Source: DASUPK01 sp963736305 | Lineage (GTDB): Bacteria; Actinomycetota; Thermoleophilia; Solirubrobacterales; 70-9 | Assembly (NCBI GenBank): GCA_963736305.1 | Contig: CAVTOD010000007.1 | Span: 310,001 to 374,000, forward strand | Direction of reading: 5' to 3' | DNA length: 64,000 bases | In this document: piece by piece, positions 42,895-52,215 of the stretch | How the letters are laid out: each line of letters starts with the position of its first letter | Numbering within the stretch: position 1 is the stretch's first letter | Notes under the pieces: generated by a model | Seen by the model: only the letters and a program-made list of their open reading frames with translations | The model's database searches: none | Told to the model about the DNA's origin: nothing | Made by a program: the position numbers and the translations under genes

Positions 42895-45288
42895 GTGAAA
42901 CCCGCGGCCGCCTCCGAGCCCGATTGTGAGCGCTGGTTGCGCGAATGGCGGTTCGCGGCACTGGCCGGGGTGGTCGTGGGGTTGGCCCTCGCCCCGCTGG
43001 CTGCTGCTGACCCATCCGTGCGAGCTTTCGGAGCGGTGCCGATCGCCCTCATCGGACTCGCCGCCGCGCGACCGAGCGCCGGCCGGCCGGCCGCCCATAT
43101 CTGGCTCGTGGTCGTCGGGCTGGTGGCGAGCCTCGCGGGGTTGCTCGCCGGGGGCGCACGGCTGCACTCGATCGGCGCCGGGGCGCTGCGGGCCCGTTCC
43201 GGCCAGCCCGCCTCGGTGGACGGCGTCGTCGCCGCGGTGCCTCGGCGAACCGGTGACGAGGTGGACGTCCGGATCGACTCCCCCGGAGGACGAGTGCTGC
43301 TGGTGGCGCCCGAACCGGTCGGGGACCTGCTGGTCGGGTCCGAGGTGAGGGCCGAGGGAGTCCTCGAGTCGCCCGAGCCCTGGCGGGCCGCGTACCTGCG
43401 CCGGCTGGGAATCGCGATGACCCTGCGGACCGACCGGATCGACCAGCTGCCCGGGCGCCGCGGCGGCTTCGCAGGATGGATCGACGGGATTCGAGACCGG
43501 GCGGAGGAGGCGCTCGGTCGGGGCATGCCCGAGCGTCAGGCGGCCCTCGCCCGTGGATTCGTCCTCGGGGAGGACGACCGGATCGACCACGCGACCCGCG
43601 AGGACTTCCTGCGCTCGAACCTGACCCACCTGCTCGCGGTCAGCGGCGAGAACGTGATCCTGCTCTGCATCCTGGCCTGGCCCCTGCTGGCGCTGCTCGG
43701 GCTGCCGCTCCGGGCTCGGCTGATCGGGGCGCTCTGCCTGATCGCGATCTATGTGCCGGTCACCGGGGCCGGGCCGTCCATTCAACGGGCCGGCGTGATG
43801 GGGGCAGCGGGCCTGATCGCCGCGCTGGCGGACAGGCCACGCTCGCGGTGGTACGCCGTGCTGCTCGCGGCGGCGATCACCCTGTCGATCAACCCCAGAG
43901 CCGACGGCGACGTCGGGTGGCAGCTCAGCTTCGCGGCCGTGATCGGGATCATGCTCTGGGCCAGGCGCCTGGCGTCGATGCTCTCAGGCTCGGCGGAGAG
44001 GGGATCGGCTCGGTTCGCGCTGGCGGAGGCGGTCGCGGTCACGGCTTCGGCGACGGTCGCTACGGCCCCGTTGATGGCGGAGGCCTTCGACCAGCTCTCG
44101 CCCGCGGCCCTTCCCGCCAACGTGCTCGCGGCGCCCGCGGTCGCGCCGGCCATGTGGCTCGGCATGCTCGCCGGGATCGCGGGCCAGCTGCCGTTCCTCC
44201 CCGTGGAGCCGCTCAACTGGCTGGACTCGCTCTGCCTCGCCTACATCGGACAGGTCGCCCACTGGCTCGCCGCGCCCCATTGGGCGCTCCTCACCGTTCA
44301 TCTCGCCTCGGTCTGGTCGGTGGCCGCCGCGTACGCGGCCCTGATTGCGCTCATGGAGTTGCTGTTGCGCTGGCTGGGGCACCGGCGTCGGCCGCCCGGC
44401 ACGGGTCCCACGCCCAAGGCGGTGAGACTGCCGCGCCGCGCGCTCGCCGTCCCCGCCGCAGTCCTTCTGCTCGCCAGCGGCCTGATCCTCGCCTGGCCGC
44501 TCGGGCACGGCTCAGGTCCGGCGGCTCCGCCCAGCAACCTGGCGGTCCGCGTTCTCGACGTCGGCCAAGGGGACTCGATCCTGCTCGATCCGCCCGACGG
44601 CGATCCGATCCTGGTGGACACGGGGCCGCCCGGAGACGGGGTGGAGGATCGCCTCCGCGATCTCGGGATCCACTCCCTCGCGGCGATCGTGATCAGCCAC
44701 GACCAGTCCGACCACGCCGGGGACCTCGGCGCGCTCCTCGGCTCCACCCACGTCGACCGCGTCGTCTACGGGCGCGAAGACCCTCGGCTTCGGGGTGCTG
44801 CCCTCGCTGCCGGCGCGGAGCCCTACCGGCTCGCCGAGGGCGGCGAGCTCGATTCCGGCTCCCTGCACCTGAGCGCCCTCTGGCCTCCGAGGGAGCTGCT
44901 CGGCGAGACCGGGGAGGACCCGAATCTGCTCTGCCTGGTGCTCGTCGCGCAATGGCGGCACTTCTCGATGCTGCTCACCGGCGACGCCGAGGCCGAGTCG
45001 GTGCCCATGGATCCGGGCCCGATCGACGTGCTCAAGGTCGCCCATCACGGCTCCGCGGACGCGGGGCTCGGAGAGCTGCTCGATCGATCGGTGCCGAAGC
45101 TGGCGGTGATCTCGGTCGGCGCCGGCAACTCCTATGGCCATCCAACCGATCGGACACTCGCCGACCTTCGCTCCCACAGCGTCCCCACGATGCGCACGGA
45201 CCGCGAGGGTGAGATCGAAATCGACGCGAACGGTTCCGGGTGGACGGTGCACCCGGAGGGGGATAGCCTGTCGCCATGGGTCCGGTGA
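42895..45288 (+). CDS. comEC: ComEC/Rec2 DNA-uptake channel
   Basis: Transports single-stranded DNA across the membrane during transformation. 797 residues: N-terminal DUF4131-type part with three or four spans, competence domain (NLTHLLAVSGENVILLCILAW, YVPVTGAGPSIQRAGVMG, GWQLSFAAVIGIMLW), then a soluble metallo-beta-lactamase domain (VRVLDVGQGDSILL, VISHDQSDHAGDLGALLG, VLKVAHHGSADAGLGELL) that would be the nuclease. GTG 42895 is the first start after the small minus-strand gene; no clear ribosome site. Confidence 0.94.
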   Translation: MKPAAASEPDCERWLREWRFAALAGVVVGLALAPLAAADPSVRAFGAVPIALIGLAAARPSAGRPAAHIWLVVVGLVASLAGLLAGGARLHSIGAGALRARSGQPASVDGVVAAVPRRTGDEVDVRIDSPGGRVLLVAPEPVGDLLVGSEVRAEGVLESPEPWRAAYLRRLGIAMTLRTDRIDQLPGRRGGFAGWIDGIRDRAEEALGRGMPERQAALARGFVLGEDDRIDHATREDFLRSNLTHLLAVSGENVILLCILAWPLLALLGLPLRARLIGALCLIAIYVPVTGAGPSIQRAGVMGAAGLIAALADRPRSRWYAVLLAAAITLSINPRADGDVGWQLSFAAVIGIMLWARRLASMLSGSAERGSARFALAEAVAVTASATVATAPLMAEAFDQLSPAALPANVLAAPAVAPAMWLGMLAGIAGQLPFLPVEPLNWLDSLCLAYIGQVAHWLAAPHWALLTVHLASVWSVAAAYAALIALMELLLRWLGHRRRPPGTGPTPKAVRLPRRALAVPAAVLLLASGLILAWPLGHGSGPAAPPSNLAVRVLDVGQGDSILLDPPDGDPILVDTGPPGDGVEDRLRDLGIHSLAAIVISHDQSDHAGDLGALLGSTHVDRVVYGREDPRLRGAALAAGAEPYRLAEGGELDSGSLHLSALWPPRELLGETGEDPNLLCLVLVAQWRHFSMLLTGDAEAESVPMDPGPIDVLKVAHHGSADAGLGELLDRSVPKLAVISVGAGNSYGHPTDRTLADLRSHSVPTMRTDREGEIEIDANGSGWTVHPEGDSLSPWVR
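45264..45269 (+). promoter_or_regulatory. -10 box TAGCCT for the secreted protein, leaderless
   Basis: TAGCCT, 6 nt (GTCGCC), ATG at 45276. The box lies inside the 3' end of comEC. Confidence 0.45.
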
Positions 45289-45686
45289 GGCGCGCAGGGA
45301 TCCTCTTGACCGTGCTCGTGGTGGCGGTGGGACTGGGCGGTGCGACCGCCGGCGCGAAGCACAAGCACAAGAAGGAGGGCAAGCCCTGGGCCAGCCAGGT
45401 GACGCTGGCGAAGTCGTCGAGCACGCAATTCAACGGCGTCGTCACCTCGAAGCTGAAGGCGTGCCGAGACTCGCGCGTGGTCACGCTCTTCTACACGGAC
45501 CCGAACACAGGACAGACCTCGCCGCTCCGCGTGCAGCGCACGGATGGGGGTGGCCGCTACGCGGTCACCCTGTCCACGCCGGCCTATTCCGGTACCTACC
45601 ACGCCCAGGTCGCGCAGCGCAAGATCCGGGCGATGAAGAAGAAACAGACCTGCAAGGAAGCGACGAGCGCGGCCGTCACCGCCTAG
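45276..45686 (+). CDS. Small secreted protein, function unknown
   Basis: 136 residues with a signal peptide (RRAGILLTVLVVAVGLGGATAGA), then a His/Lys-rich stretch (KHKHKKEGK) and a beta-rich domain (FNGVVTSKLKACRDSRVVTL and GGGRYAVTLSTPAYSGTYHA). Two cysteines (KACRD, QTCKE) could form one disulfide. The fold looks immunoglobulin or carboxypeptidase-regulatory-like, as in actinobacterial exported proteins, but no family is assigned. Overlaps the comEC end by 13 bases. Confidence 0.65.
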   Translation: MGPVRRAGILLTVLVVAVGLGGATAGAKHKHKKEGKPWASQVTLAKSSSTQFNGVVTSKLKACRDSRVVTLFYTDPNTGQTSPLRVQRTDGGGRYAVTLSTPAYSGTYHAQVAQRKIRAMKKKQTCKEATSAAVTA

Positions 45687-45711
45687 GGCGCCCGGCGTCG
45701 CCGCCCGGCCC

Positions 45712-45717
45712 TAGACT
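45712..45717 (+). promoter_or_regulatory. -10 box TAGACT of holA, leaderless
   Basis: TAGACT, 6 nt (CGGCGC), GTG at 45724. Confidence 0.5.
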
Positions 45718-45723
45718 CGGCGC

Positions 45724-46734
45724 GTGTCCGAGATGAAGCCCGCGTATCTGATCGTTGGAACCGACGAGGCGAAGATCGCCCGGACGCGCAGCCGCCTGCG
45801 GGAGCGCGCGGAGCGGGAGGGCGGCCCCGGCGCGCTGGAGCTGTTCGACGCGGGGGACGGCCGCCGCGCCCCGGACGTCGATGCGCTGATCAACTCGCTT
45901 GCCGCGATCTCCCTGATCGCGTCGCACCGCTACCTCCTCGTCGACGGGGTCGACGGCTGGGGCAAGGCCGACGCCGAGCGCGCGACCGAGGCGCTCGGCC
46001 AGATCCCACCCGAGACCACGCTCGCCCTCGTCGCCCACGGCAAGGCACCTGCGGGCGTTGCGAAGGCGGTCGAGAAGGCGGGGGGCGAGGTGCTGTCCTT
46101 CGACGTTCCCAGGGAGCGAGAGCTGCCCAAGCAGCTGGTGTCGGACGCGCGGGAGCTCGGCTTCGATCTCGAGCCGAACGCCGCGCGGCTTCTGGTCGAG
46201 CGGCTCGGCCTGAGGCCGATGCGACTCCGCAACGAGCTCGAGCGCCTCGCGCTCTGGGCGGGAGAGGGGGGCAGGGTCGAGATGCAGGACCTCGAGGCGA
46301 TGGTGGCGGACACCTCCGAGGAGGCGATCTGGACGCTGGCCGACGCGGTCGTCGCCGGAGACGAGACAGAGACGATGCGCGTGGCCGAGGTCCTCGTCGC
46401 GCAGGGCGAGGCGCTGCCTCGCATCGTCTATGCGCTCGCGCCGCGGCTGCGCCAGGCGCTGCGGGCGGCGACGGAGCTCGAGGCTGGGAAGCCGCCCGGC
46501 GAGGTCGCGAAGGGGCTCTCGATGCACCCGTACGCGGCGAAGATGCTCGTCGCCAAGGTCAAGGACAGGACTGCGGAGGACCTGGATTCGTCGATCCGCG
46601 CGCTCGCCGACCTCGAGCTCTGGTCGCGTGGCGGCTCCGACTACGCCGAGGGGGTCGCGTTCACGCTGTCGCTGCGCAGGGCCATCGGACTGGTCCCGGA
46701 CGAGACTGAGCCCCTTTCCTGGGCGCTGCAGTGA
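45724..46734 (+). CDS. holA: DNA polymerase III delta subunit
   Basis: Clamp-loader subunit that opens the beta sliding clamp. 336 residues with the HolA layout: KPAYLIVGTDEAKIARTRSR at the start, a Rossmann-like domain (RYLLVDGVDGW, TTLALVAHGK) and the helical C-terminus (LRNELERLALWAG, IWTLADAVVAGD, HPYAAKMLVAKVK). Divergent sequence but typical order; rpsT lies convergent right after, a very common holA neighbour. Start GTG 45724 (or ATG 45733). Confidence 0.92.
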   Translation: MSEMKPAYLIVGTDEAKIARTRSRLRERAEREGGPGALELFDAGDGRRAPDVDALINSLAAISLIASHRYLLVDGVDGWGKADAERATEALGQIPPETTLALVAHGKAPAGVAKAVEKAGGEVLSFDVPRERELPKQLVSDARELGFDLEPNAARLLVERLGLRPMRLRNELERLALWAGEGGRVEMQDLEAMVADTSEEAIWTLADAVVAGDETETMRVAEVLVAQGEALPRIVYALAPRLRQALRAATELEAGKPPGEVAKGLSMHPYAAKMLVAKVKDRTAEDLDSSIRALADLELWSRGGSDYAEGVAFTLSLRRAIGLVPDETEPLSWALQ

Positions 46735-46740
46735 TGCGGG

Positions 46741-47007
46741 CTACTTCGTGGGGGTGGCGGCGAGGCTCGCGGCGCGGGACTTCTTTCGCGCGCCGGTGTT
46801 CCGGTGCAGGGCGCCCTTCTGGACGGCCTTGTCGATCCGGGAGATCAGCGTCTTGTACTCCGAGGCGATCGTGTCGGCATCGCCCGACTGAACAGCGGCC
46901 TCGAGCCGCTTGAAGTGAGTCTTCACGGAGCTCCGAAAGCGCAGGTTCTCGATCCGCTCACGCTCGGTGCGCGCGTTCCGCTTCTTTTGTGAGGCGATAT
47001 TGGCCAT
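46741..47007 (-). CDS. rpsT: 30S ribosomal protein S20
   Basis: Primary 16S-binding protein. MANIASQKKRNARTERERIE at the start and FKRLEAAVQSGDADTIASEY, IDKAVQKGALHRNTGARKKS are diagnostic. 88 residues. TATTCT lies about 30 nt upstream on the minus strand, so this gene, unlike its neighbours, appears to have a leader. Convergent with holA, 6 bases between stops. Confidence 0.97.
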   Translation of the reverse strand: MANIASQKKRNARTERERIENLRFRSSVKTHFKRLEAAVQSGDADTIASEYKTLISRIDKAVQKGALHRNTGARKKSRAASLAATPTK

Positions 47008-47046
47008 GAAAAGACCCGCGGGGCGGGCGGCGAAGAGAATAGAGCA

Positions 47047-48814
47047 ATGACCGAGCGGGGCGACGGCGAGGACATCAGAGGCGAGCCTCCGGCTCCTCCC
47101 GATCCGTTCGATCCCTCGACGCGCGAGTTCCCCGCGTTGCAGCAGAGGGAGGCTGAGCGGATCGAGCGCCGCCACGAGGCGGTGTCGATGGACACCTCGA
47201 CCTTCATGGCGATCCCGGCGCCGACCCCGTCGACGCCGTTCGTCCCTCCGGAATTCGACGAGAAGGAGGGGAGGCTCGGCCGCTCGACGGCGTTCTTCTC
47301 GATCGCAACGGCCTTCTCGCGGGTCGCCGGCCTGGTCCGCGAGATCGTCGCGGCCAGCTACTTCGGCATCACGGGGCCAATGTCGGCCTTCACGATCGCC
47401 TTCCAGGTCCCGAACCTGGTGCGCTCGCTGTTCGCCGATGCCGCGATCCAGGCGGCCTTCGTACCGGTCTTCACCGAAGAGCTGGAGAACGGCAACAAGC
47501 GGGAGGCATTCAGGCTCGCCTCGACCCTGATCTACCTCGTCACCCTGGTGCTCGGGGCGATCACGGCGCTCTTCATCCTGCTGGCGCCGGTGATCACGCC
47601 GATCTTTGCCCCCGGCTTCAGCGGCGAGATCCTCGACCTGACGGTCACGCTCTCGCAGATCCTCTTCCCGATCCTGATCCTGCTCGGCGCCACCGGAATG
47701 GTCGTGGGGGTCCTGAACAGCTACGACCGCTTCGCCGCCTTCGCGATCTCGCCCTTCTTCTGGAACGTCGTGATCGTCGCCGTACTCGTCCTGCTCGAAC
47801 CCGCGTTCCACGGCAACGACCGGATCTACGCATACGCGATCGGGGTGCTCGTGGGGACGGTGGTCCAGCTTGCGATCCCGGCCTGGGACCTGCGCAACAC
47901 GCCGTTCCGGCTGACCAGGGACTTCGACTGGCACATCCCGGAGGTCAAGAAGGTCCTCCTGCTCATGTTGCCGGTGACGCTGAGCCTGGGGCTGATCAAC
48001 TTCGACCTGCTCCTCAACAGCATCGTCGGCACGCTTGTGTCGACGGAGGCGCCGGCCGCGATCGACAAGGCGTTCCGCATCTACATGCTGCCGCAGGGGA
48101 TCTTCTCGGTCGCGGTTGCGACGGTGACGTTCCCGACGCTGGCGCGGTTCGCGGCGCGGCAGGAGTGGGCCAACCTGCGCTCGACGACGGCGAACGGGAT
48201 GCGTCAGATCCTGCTGCTGCTGATCCCCGCGGCCGCGGCCATCCTCGTCCTCTCGGTGCCGATGACCCGCCTCGTCTACCAGCGCGGCGAGTTCGACGCC
48301 CATCAGACCCACCTGGTGGCGCAGGCGCTCTTCTGGTTCGCGTTCTCCCTGCCCTTCAACGGCCTCTATCTGATGCTCACCCGGACCTTCTTCAGCCTTC
48401 AGCGCCCCTGGATCCCGACTGCTGTCGCAGGCTCCAACCTCGTCGTCGACATCATCTTCTCCTTTGCCCTCTACTCACCGTTCGGGATTGGCGGCGTCGT
48501 CGCCGCGACTGTGATCGCAACGGTCTCGAGCGTGGTCGCCGAGACGGTGATCCTGCGCCGCCAGCTCGACGGACTGGAGCTGGCGCGCCTGATGGCGACG
48601 GCCGCCCGGGTTCTCGTCGCGTCCGCGCTCCTTGCGGGCGTCAGCTACCTGGTCTGGGACGGCCTGGATCAGGCTCTCGGACGCGGCACGATGGGCCAGA
48701 TCATCTCGCTCGGGGTGGCCCTCGCGCGCCGGCTTCGTCACGTACTTCGGCGCCGTCATGGCGCTGCGCGTTCCCGAGGCCAGGCAGATCATGCGCCTCG
48801 CCCGGCACATCTGA
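47047..48814 (+). CDS. murJ: Lipid II flippase MurJ (MviN), frameshifted near the 3' end
   Basis: Flips lipid II outward for peptidoglycan synthesis. About 80 cytosolic N-terminal residues (Pro/Glu-rich), then the MOP-family core: FFSIATAFSRVAGLVREIVA, FQVPNLVRSLFADAAIQAAF, TVATVTFPTLAR-like VAVATVTFPTLARFAARQEW, and RLVYQRGEFDA. Near 48724-48727 one extra base shifts the frame: reading resumes in phase as AGFVTYFGAVMALRVPEARQ and stops at 48814, giving about 588 residues. As written the protein runs on to 48948 in Arg-rich sequence and lacks the proper last span. A single-base assembly error is the simplest explanation. Confidence 0.88.
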
Positions 48815-48823
48815 GGAGCCGGG

Positions 48824-49273
48824 CTAGGCGGGACGCGGGTCGCCGACCCAGTAGCGCGGGCCCGGGCCCGAGCCGCCGGCGCGGTCGTTCGGATTGGCCA
48901 GCTTGCAGCGATCCAGCGAGAGGCAGCCGCAGCCGATGCACTCGGTGAGGCCCGCGCGCAGCCGCTCGAGCTCCGCGATGCGATCGTCGATCCGCGAGGT
49001 CCAGCCGGCCGAGAGCCGCGACCAGTCGCTGCGGGTCGGCGCGCGGTCGGGAGGAAGCTTGGAGAGCTCCTCGCCGATCTCGCCGAGAGTCAGGCCGACC
49101 CGCTGGGCGAAGACGATGAACGCAATTCGCCGGAGAACCGAGCGGGGGTAGCGGCGGTGGCCCGACCCCGCCCGCTCGGAGGAGATCAGCTCGCGGTCCT
49201 CGTAGAAGCGCAGCGCGGAGGCGGCAACGCCGCTGCGCTTCGCCACCTCGCTGATCGTCAGCAGATCGCCCAT
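48824..49273 (-). CDS. soxR: Redox-sensing regulator SoxR
   Basis: MerR-family activator with a [2Fe-2S] cluster. Winged helix at the start (LTISEVAKRSGVAASALRFY, RRYPRSVLRRIAFIVFAQR), dimerisation helix, and the cluster motif CIGCGCLSLDRC. 149 residues. In actinobacteria SoxR responds to redox-active compounds rather than to superoxide alone. It is divergent from a gene whose promoter contains a symmetric operator with 19-bp spacing, the MerR-type arrangement. Convergent with murJ. Confidence 0.95.
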   Translation of the reverse strand: MGDLLTISEVAKRSGVAASALRFYEDRELISSERAGSGHRRYPRSVLRRIAFIVFAQRVGLTLGEIGEELSKLPPDRAPTRSDWSRLSAGWTSRIDDRIAELERLRAGLTECIGCGCLSLDRCKLANPNDRAGGSGPGPRYWVGDPRPA

Positions 49274-49298
49274 CGGAACAGGGAATCACGGATCGGCC

Positions 49299-49329
49299 TT
49301 GACTTCAAGCTCACTTGAGCTTGTAGCTT
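49299..49329 (+). promoter_or_regulatory. SoxR-type promoter with operator in a 19-bp spacer
   Basis: TTGACT (49299-49304), 19-nt spacer, TAGCTT (49324-49329). The spacer holds CAAGCTCA-CT-TGAGCTTG (49306-49323), a perfect 8-bp inverted repeat around a 2-nt centre. Overlong spacers with a dyad are the mark of MerR/SoxR-activated promoters. The target is the gene at 49362, with a normal leader and GAGGAGG ribosome site. Confidence 0.8.
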
Positions 49330-49361
49330 GGCGGCACACCCCGACTTCCCGAGGAGGCCTG

Positions 49362-49712
49362 ATGAGCGACGAGCGAGCAGCGAGCGAGACGATCACCGAC
49401 GAGGTCACCTCCTGGCCGGGGGTCGACGCCGGGTACGGCAGGCGCGGCGAGTGGAGCTTCCGGGTCAACCGCCACGAGATCGGCCATCTCCACGGCGACC
49501 ACGCGGCGCACTTCAGCTTCGGCAAGGAGGTCGGCGCCGCGCTGCGAGAGCAGGGGCGCGTGGTCGACCATCCGGTCTTCCCGGGCAAGAACGCGATGGC
49601 GGCGCGCCGGATCGAGGACGAGGACGACGTCCGCGACGTGATCGAGCTGATGCGGCTGAACTACGACCGCATCGTCGCCCGCTACGGGCTCTCCTCGCCC
49701 GCTACCGCATGA
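49362..49712 (+). CDS. DUF5519 (luciferase-like domain) protein, probable SoxR target
   Basis: 116 residues: GRRGEWSFRVNRHEIGHLHG, then DHAAHFSFGKEVGAALREQG and VFPGKNAMAARRIEDEDDV. This matches the small protein family annotated as luciferase/DUF5519, whose function is unknown. ATG 49362 is chosen for its ribosome site GAGGAGG about 6 nt upstream; a longer frame starts inside the promoter. Its expression should be switched on by SoxR under redox stress. Confidence 0.75.
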   Translation: MSDERAASETITDEVTSWPGVDAGYGRRGEWSFRVNRHEIGHLHGDHAAHFSFGKEVGAALREQGRVVDHPVFPGKNAMAARRIEDEDDVRDVIELMRLNYDRIVARYGLSSPATA

Positions 49713-50367
49713 TCTCGGCGACCACGTAGCGGCTGGTGATCCGGAAGGCATCCGGATCCTCGTTGCCCTCCTCGTAGATCAGCATCCCGTGGTCGCGGAG
49801 CTCCTCGGCGCGCTCGGCCCCGAGCTGCTCTCTTGTCTTGATCCACATGGGGTGATTCTGGAACTCGAACTCCGCAAACTCGCGGGCGGAGGGTGCCTCG
49901 AAGGCAATCGTCTCCTGCGCCATCGAGACCGAGAACCCGTGCCCACCGAACAGCTCGCCAAGCGCATCCGCCTCATGCCAGGCGAATGGCGGCGGCCCAG
50001 CCGGCTGATCGCTGGCCTGGGCGAGCGCCTCACGCTGGGCCTTGATCGCCGCAAAGAGTGTGCCCTCGGGGATCCATGCTGAAAGGACGATTCGCCCGCC
50101 AGGCGTGAGCACTCGCGCCAGCTCGGCAGCAGCGGCATCGGCGTCGGGGGCGAAGATCACCCCGAAGATCGAGATCACGAGATCGGCGCTCGCATCGTCC
50201 AGGGGCATGGATGCGGCGTCGCCGAGCATGAATTCGCCTGACAGACCCCGTTCGGTGAACCGTGCTCGCGCTACCTCCAAGAGCCGCTCCGCCGGATCGA
50301 CGCCCGTCACCTTCGCCCCACGCTCGGCGGCCAGCAGGGCTCCGTTCCCACTCCATGAGGGCGGACT
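49702..50367 (-). pseudogene. Class I SAM methyltransferase, 5'-truncated
   Basis: Methyltransferase of the UbiE/Methyltransf_11 type: NGALLAAERGAKVTGVDPAE (motif I half and acidic loop), LVISIFGVIFAPDADAAAAE and RVLTPGGRIVLSAWIPEGT. The expected first about 50 residues, ending in a GCGSGNGA-like glycine loop, are missing: upstream in frame there is only WSGNGA and then TAG at 50370. The first standard start, GTG 50310, lies inside the SAM-binding motif. So the 5' end has been lost where the lepA leader begins. Its 3' end overlaps the DUF5519 gene by 11 bases. Confidence 0.75.
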
Positions 50368-50409
50368 CTACTTCCGAGATCGCGAGCGCCCTACCCTTCC
50401 ACTCCGCCC

Positions 50410-52215
50410 ATGGACCGAATCCGGAACTTCTCGATCATCGCCCACATCGATCACGGCAAGTCGACGCTCGCCGATCGCATCCTCGAGCTCACCGGGGCGG
50501 TCGATGCGCGCACGCACGTCCCGCAGATGCTGGACTCGATGGACCTCGAGCGCGAGCGCGGCATCACGATCAAGGCTCAGGCCGTGCGCGTCGCGTACAA
50601 GGCGGCGGACGGCGAGACCTACCATCTGCACCTGATCGACACCCCCGGGCACGTCGACTTCTCCTACGAGGTCTCGCGCAGCCTCGCCGCGTGCGAGGGA
50701 GCGCTCCTGGTCGTCGACGCCGCTCAGGGTGTCGAGGCGCAGACCGTCGCCAACGCCTATGCTGCGATCGACGCGGGCCTCGAGCTGATCCCCGTTCTGA
50801 ACAAGGTCGACCTGCCGGGCGCCGATCCGGACGGGGTGGCCGGGCAGGTCGCCGACCTGCTGGGCGGCGATCCGGGCGAGGCGCTTCGGATCTCGGCGAA
50901 GACGGGGCAGGGCGTCACCGACGTCCTCGAGTCGATCGTGCAGCGGATCCCGGCTCCCGACGGTCAGCCCGAGGCGCCGCCGCGCGCGCTGATCTTCGAC
51001 TCCGAGTTCGACCAGTACCGCGGCGTCGTCGCCTTCGTGCGGATGGTCGACGGGAGGTTCTCCAAGGACGAGCCGATCACCGCGATGCAGGCTCGCACTC
51101 AGGCCGACATCGACGACATCGGGTTCTTCACCCCGAAGATGACGCCCGCCAAGGGGATGGCGGCCGGCGAGGTCGGCTACGTGATCACCGGGATCAAGGA
51201 CGTCACCAAGCTCCGCGTCGGCGACACGCTGACGAGCCGGGAGCGGCCGGCGGCCGAGGCGCTGCCCGGCTATCGCGAGGTTCGCCCGATGGTCTTCTGC
51301 GGCCTCTTCCCGATCGACACCGACCGCTACTCGGACCTCCGCGACGCGCTCGACCGCCTCGCCCTGAACGACGCCGCGCTCTCCTATGAGCCCGAGACCT
51401 CAGATGCCCTCGGATTCGGCTTCCGCTGTGGGTTCCTTGGCCTCCTGCACATGGACATCGTTCGCGAGCGGCTTGAGCGCGAATACGACCTGGAGCTGCT
51501 CGCGACCACGCCCAACGTGCGCTACGAGGTGAAGCTGATCAACACGGGTGAGGTGGTCGAAGTACGCAGTCCGACGGACATGCCCGACCCCGCATCGATC
51601 GAGTCGATCCTGGAGCCCTACATCCGCGCCACCATCATCGCTCCCAATGACTTCGTCGGGCCCGTGATGGAGCTCTGCCAGAAGCGCCGGGGCGAGCACG
51701 TCGGGCTGCACTACCTCTCGCCGACCCGGGTCCAGGTCCAGTACGACCTGCCCCTGGCGGAGATCGTTCTCGACTTCTTCGACCAGCTGAAGTCGCGCAG
51801 CAAGGGCTACGCCTCGCTCGACTACGAGCCGATCGGCAATCGTCCATCCGACCTGGTGAAGCTCGATGTCCTTCTCGCCGGCGACAAGGTGGATGCGCTC
51901 TCGCTGATCGTCCACAAGGAGTCGTCCTACGACCAGGGCCGCAACCTGGTCGAGCGCCTCCGCAAGACGATCCCGCGGCAGCAGTTCGACGTCCCGGTGC
52001 AGGCCGCGATCGGCGCCAACGTGATCGCCCGCGAGACGGTGAAGGCGGTGCGCAAGGATGTCACGGCGAAGCTCTACGGCGGCGACGTCAGCCGGAAGAA
52101 GAAGCTGCTCGAGAAGCAGAAGAAGGGGAAGAAGCGGATGAAGCAGGTGGGCGCTGTCGAGGTCCCGCAGGAGGCGTTCCTCGCCGTCCTGGAGATGGAC
52201 GGAGATGGCAAGTAG
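50410..52215 (+). CDS. lepA: Elongation factor 4 (LepA)
   Basis: Ribosome-bound translational GTPase affecting initiation and back-translocation. 601 residues: G1 IIAHIDHGKSTLADR, G2 ERERGITIKAQ, G3 DTPGHVDFSYEV, G4 NKVD, domains II-III, EF-G-like domain V, and the LepA-specific C-terminus (KLYGGDVSRKKKLLEKQKKG). ATG 50410; TACCCT lies 12 nt upstream. The stop lies inside the next gene's start region. Confidence 0.98.
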   Translation: MDRIRNFSIIAHIDHGKSTLADRILELTGAVDARTHVPQMLDSMDLERERGITIKAQAVRVAYKAADGETYHLHLIDTPGHVDFSYEVSRSLAACEGALLVVDAAQGVEAQTVANAYAAIDAGLELIPVLNKVDLPGADPDGVAGQVADLLGGDPGEALRISAKTGQGVTDVLESIVQRIPAPDGQPEAPPRALIFDSEFDQYRGVVAFVRMVDGRFSKDEPITAMQARTQADIDDIGFFTPKMTPAKGMAAGEVGYVITGIKDVTKLRVGDTLTSRERPAAEALPGYREVRPMVFCGLFPIDTDRYSDLRDALDRLALNDAALSYEPETSDALGFGFRCGFLGLLHMDIVRERLEREYDLELLATTPNVRYEVKLINTGEVVEVRSPTDMPDPASIESILEPYIRATIIAPNDFVGPVMELCQKRRGEHVGLHYLSPTRVQVQYDLPLAEIVLDFFDQLKSRSKGYASLDYEPIGNRPSDLVKLDVLLAGDKVDALSLIVHKESSYDQGRNLVERLRKTIPRQQFDVPVQAAIGANVIARETVKAVRKDVTAKLYGGDVSRKKKLLEKQKKGKKRMKQVGAVEVPQEAFLAVLEMDGDGK

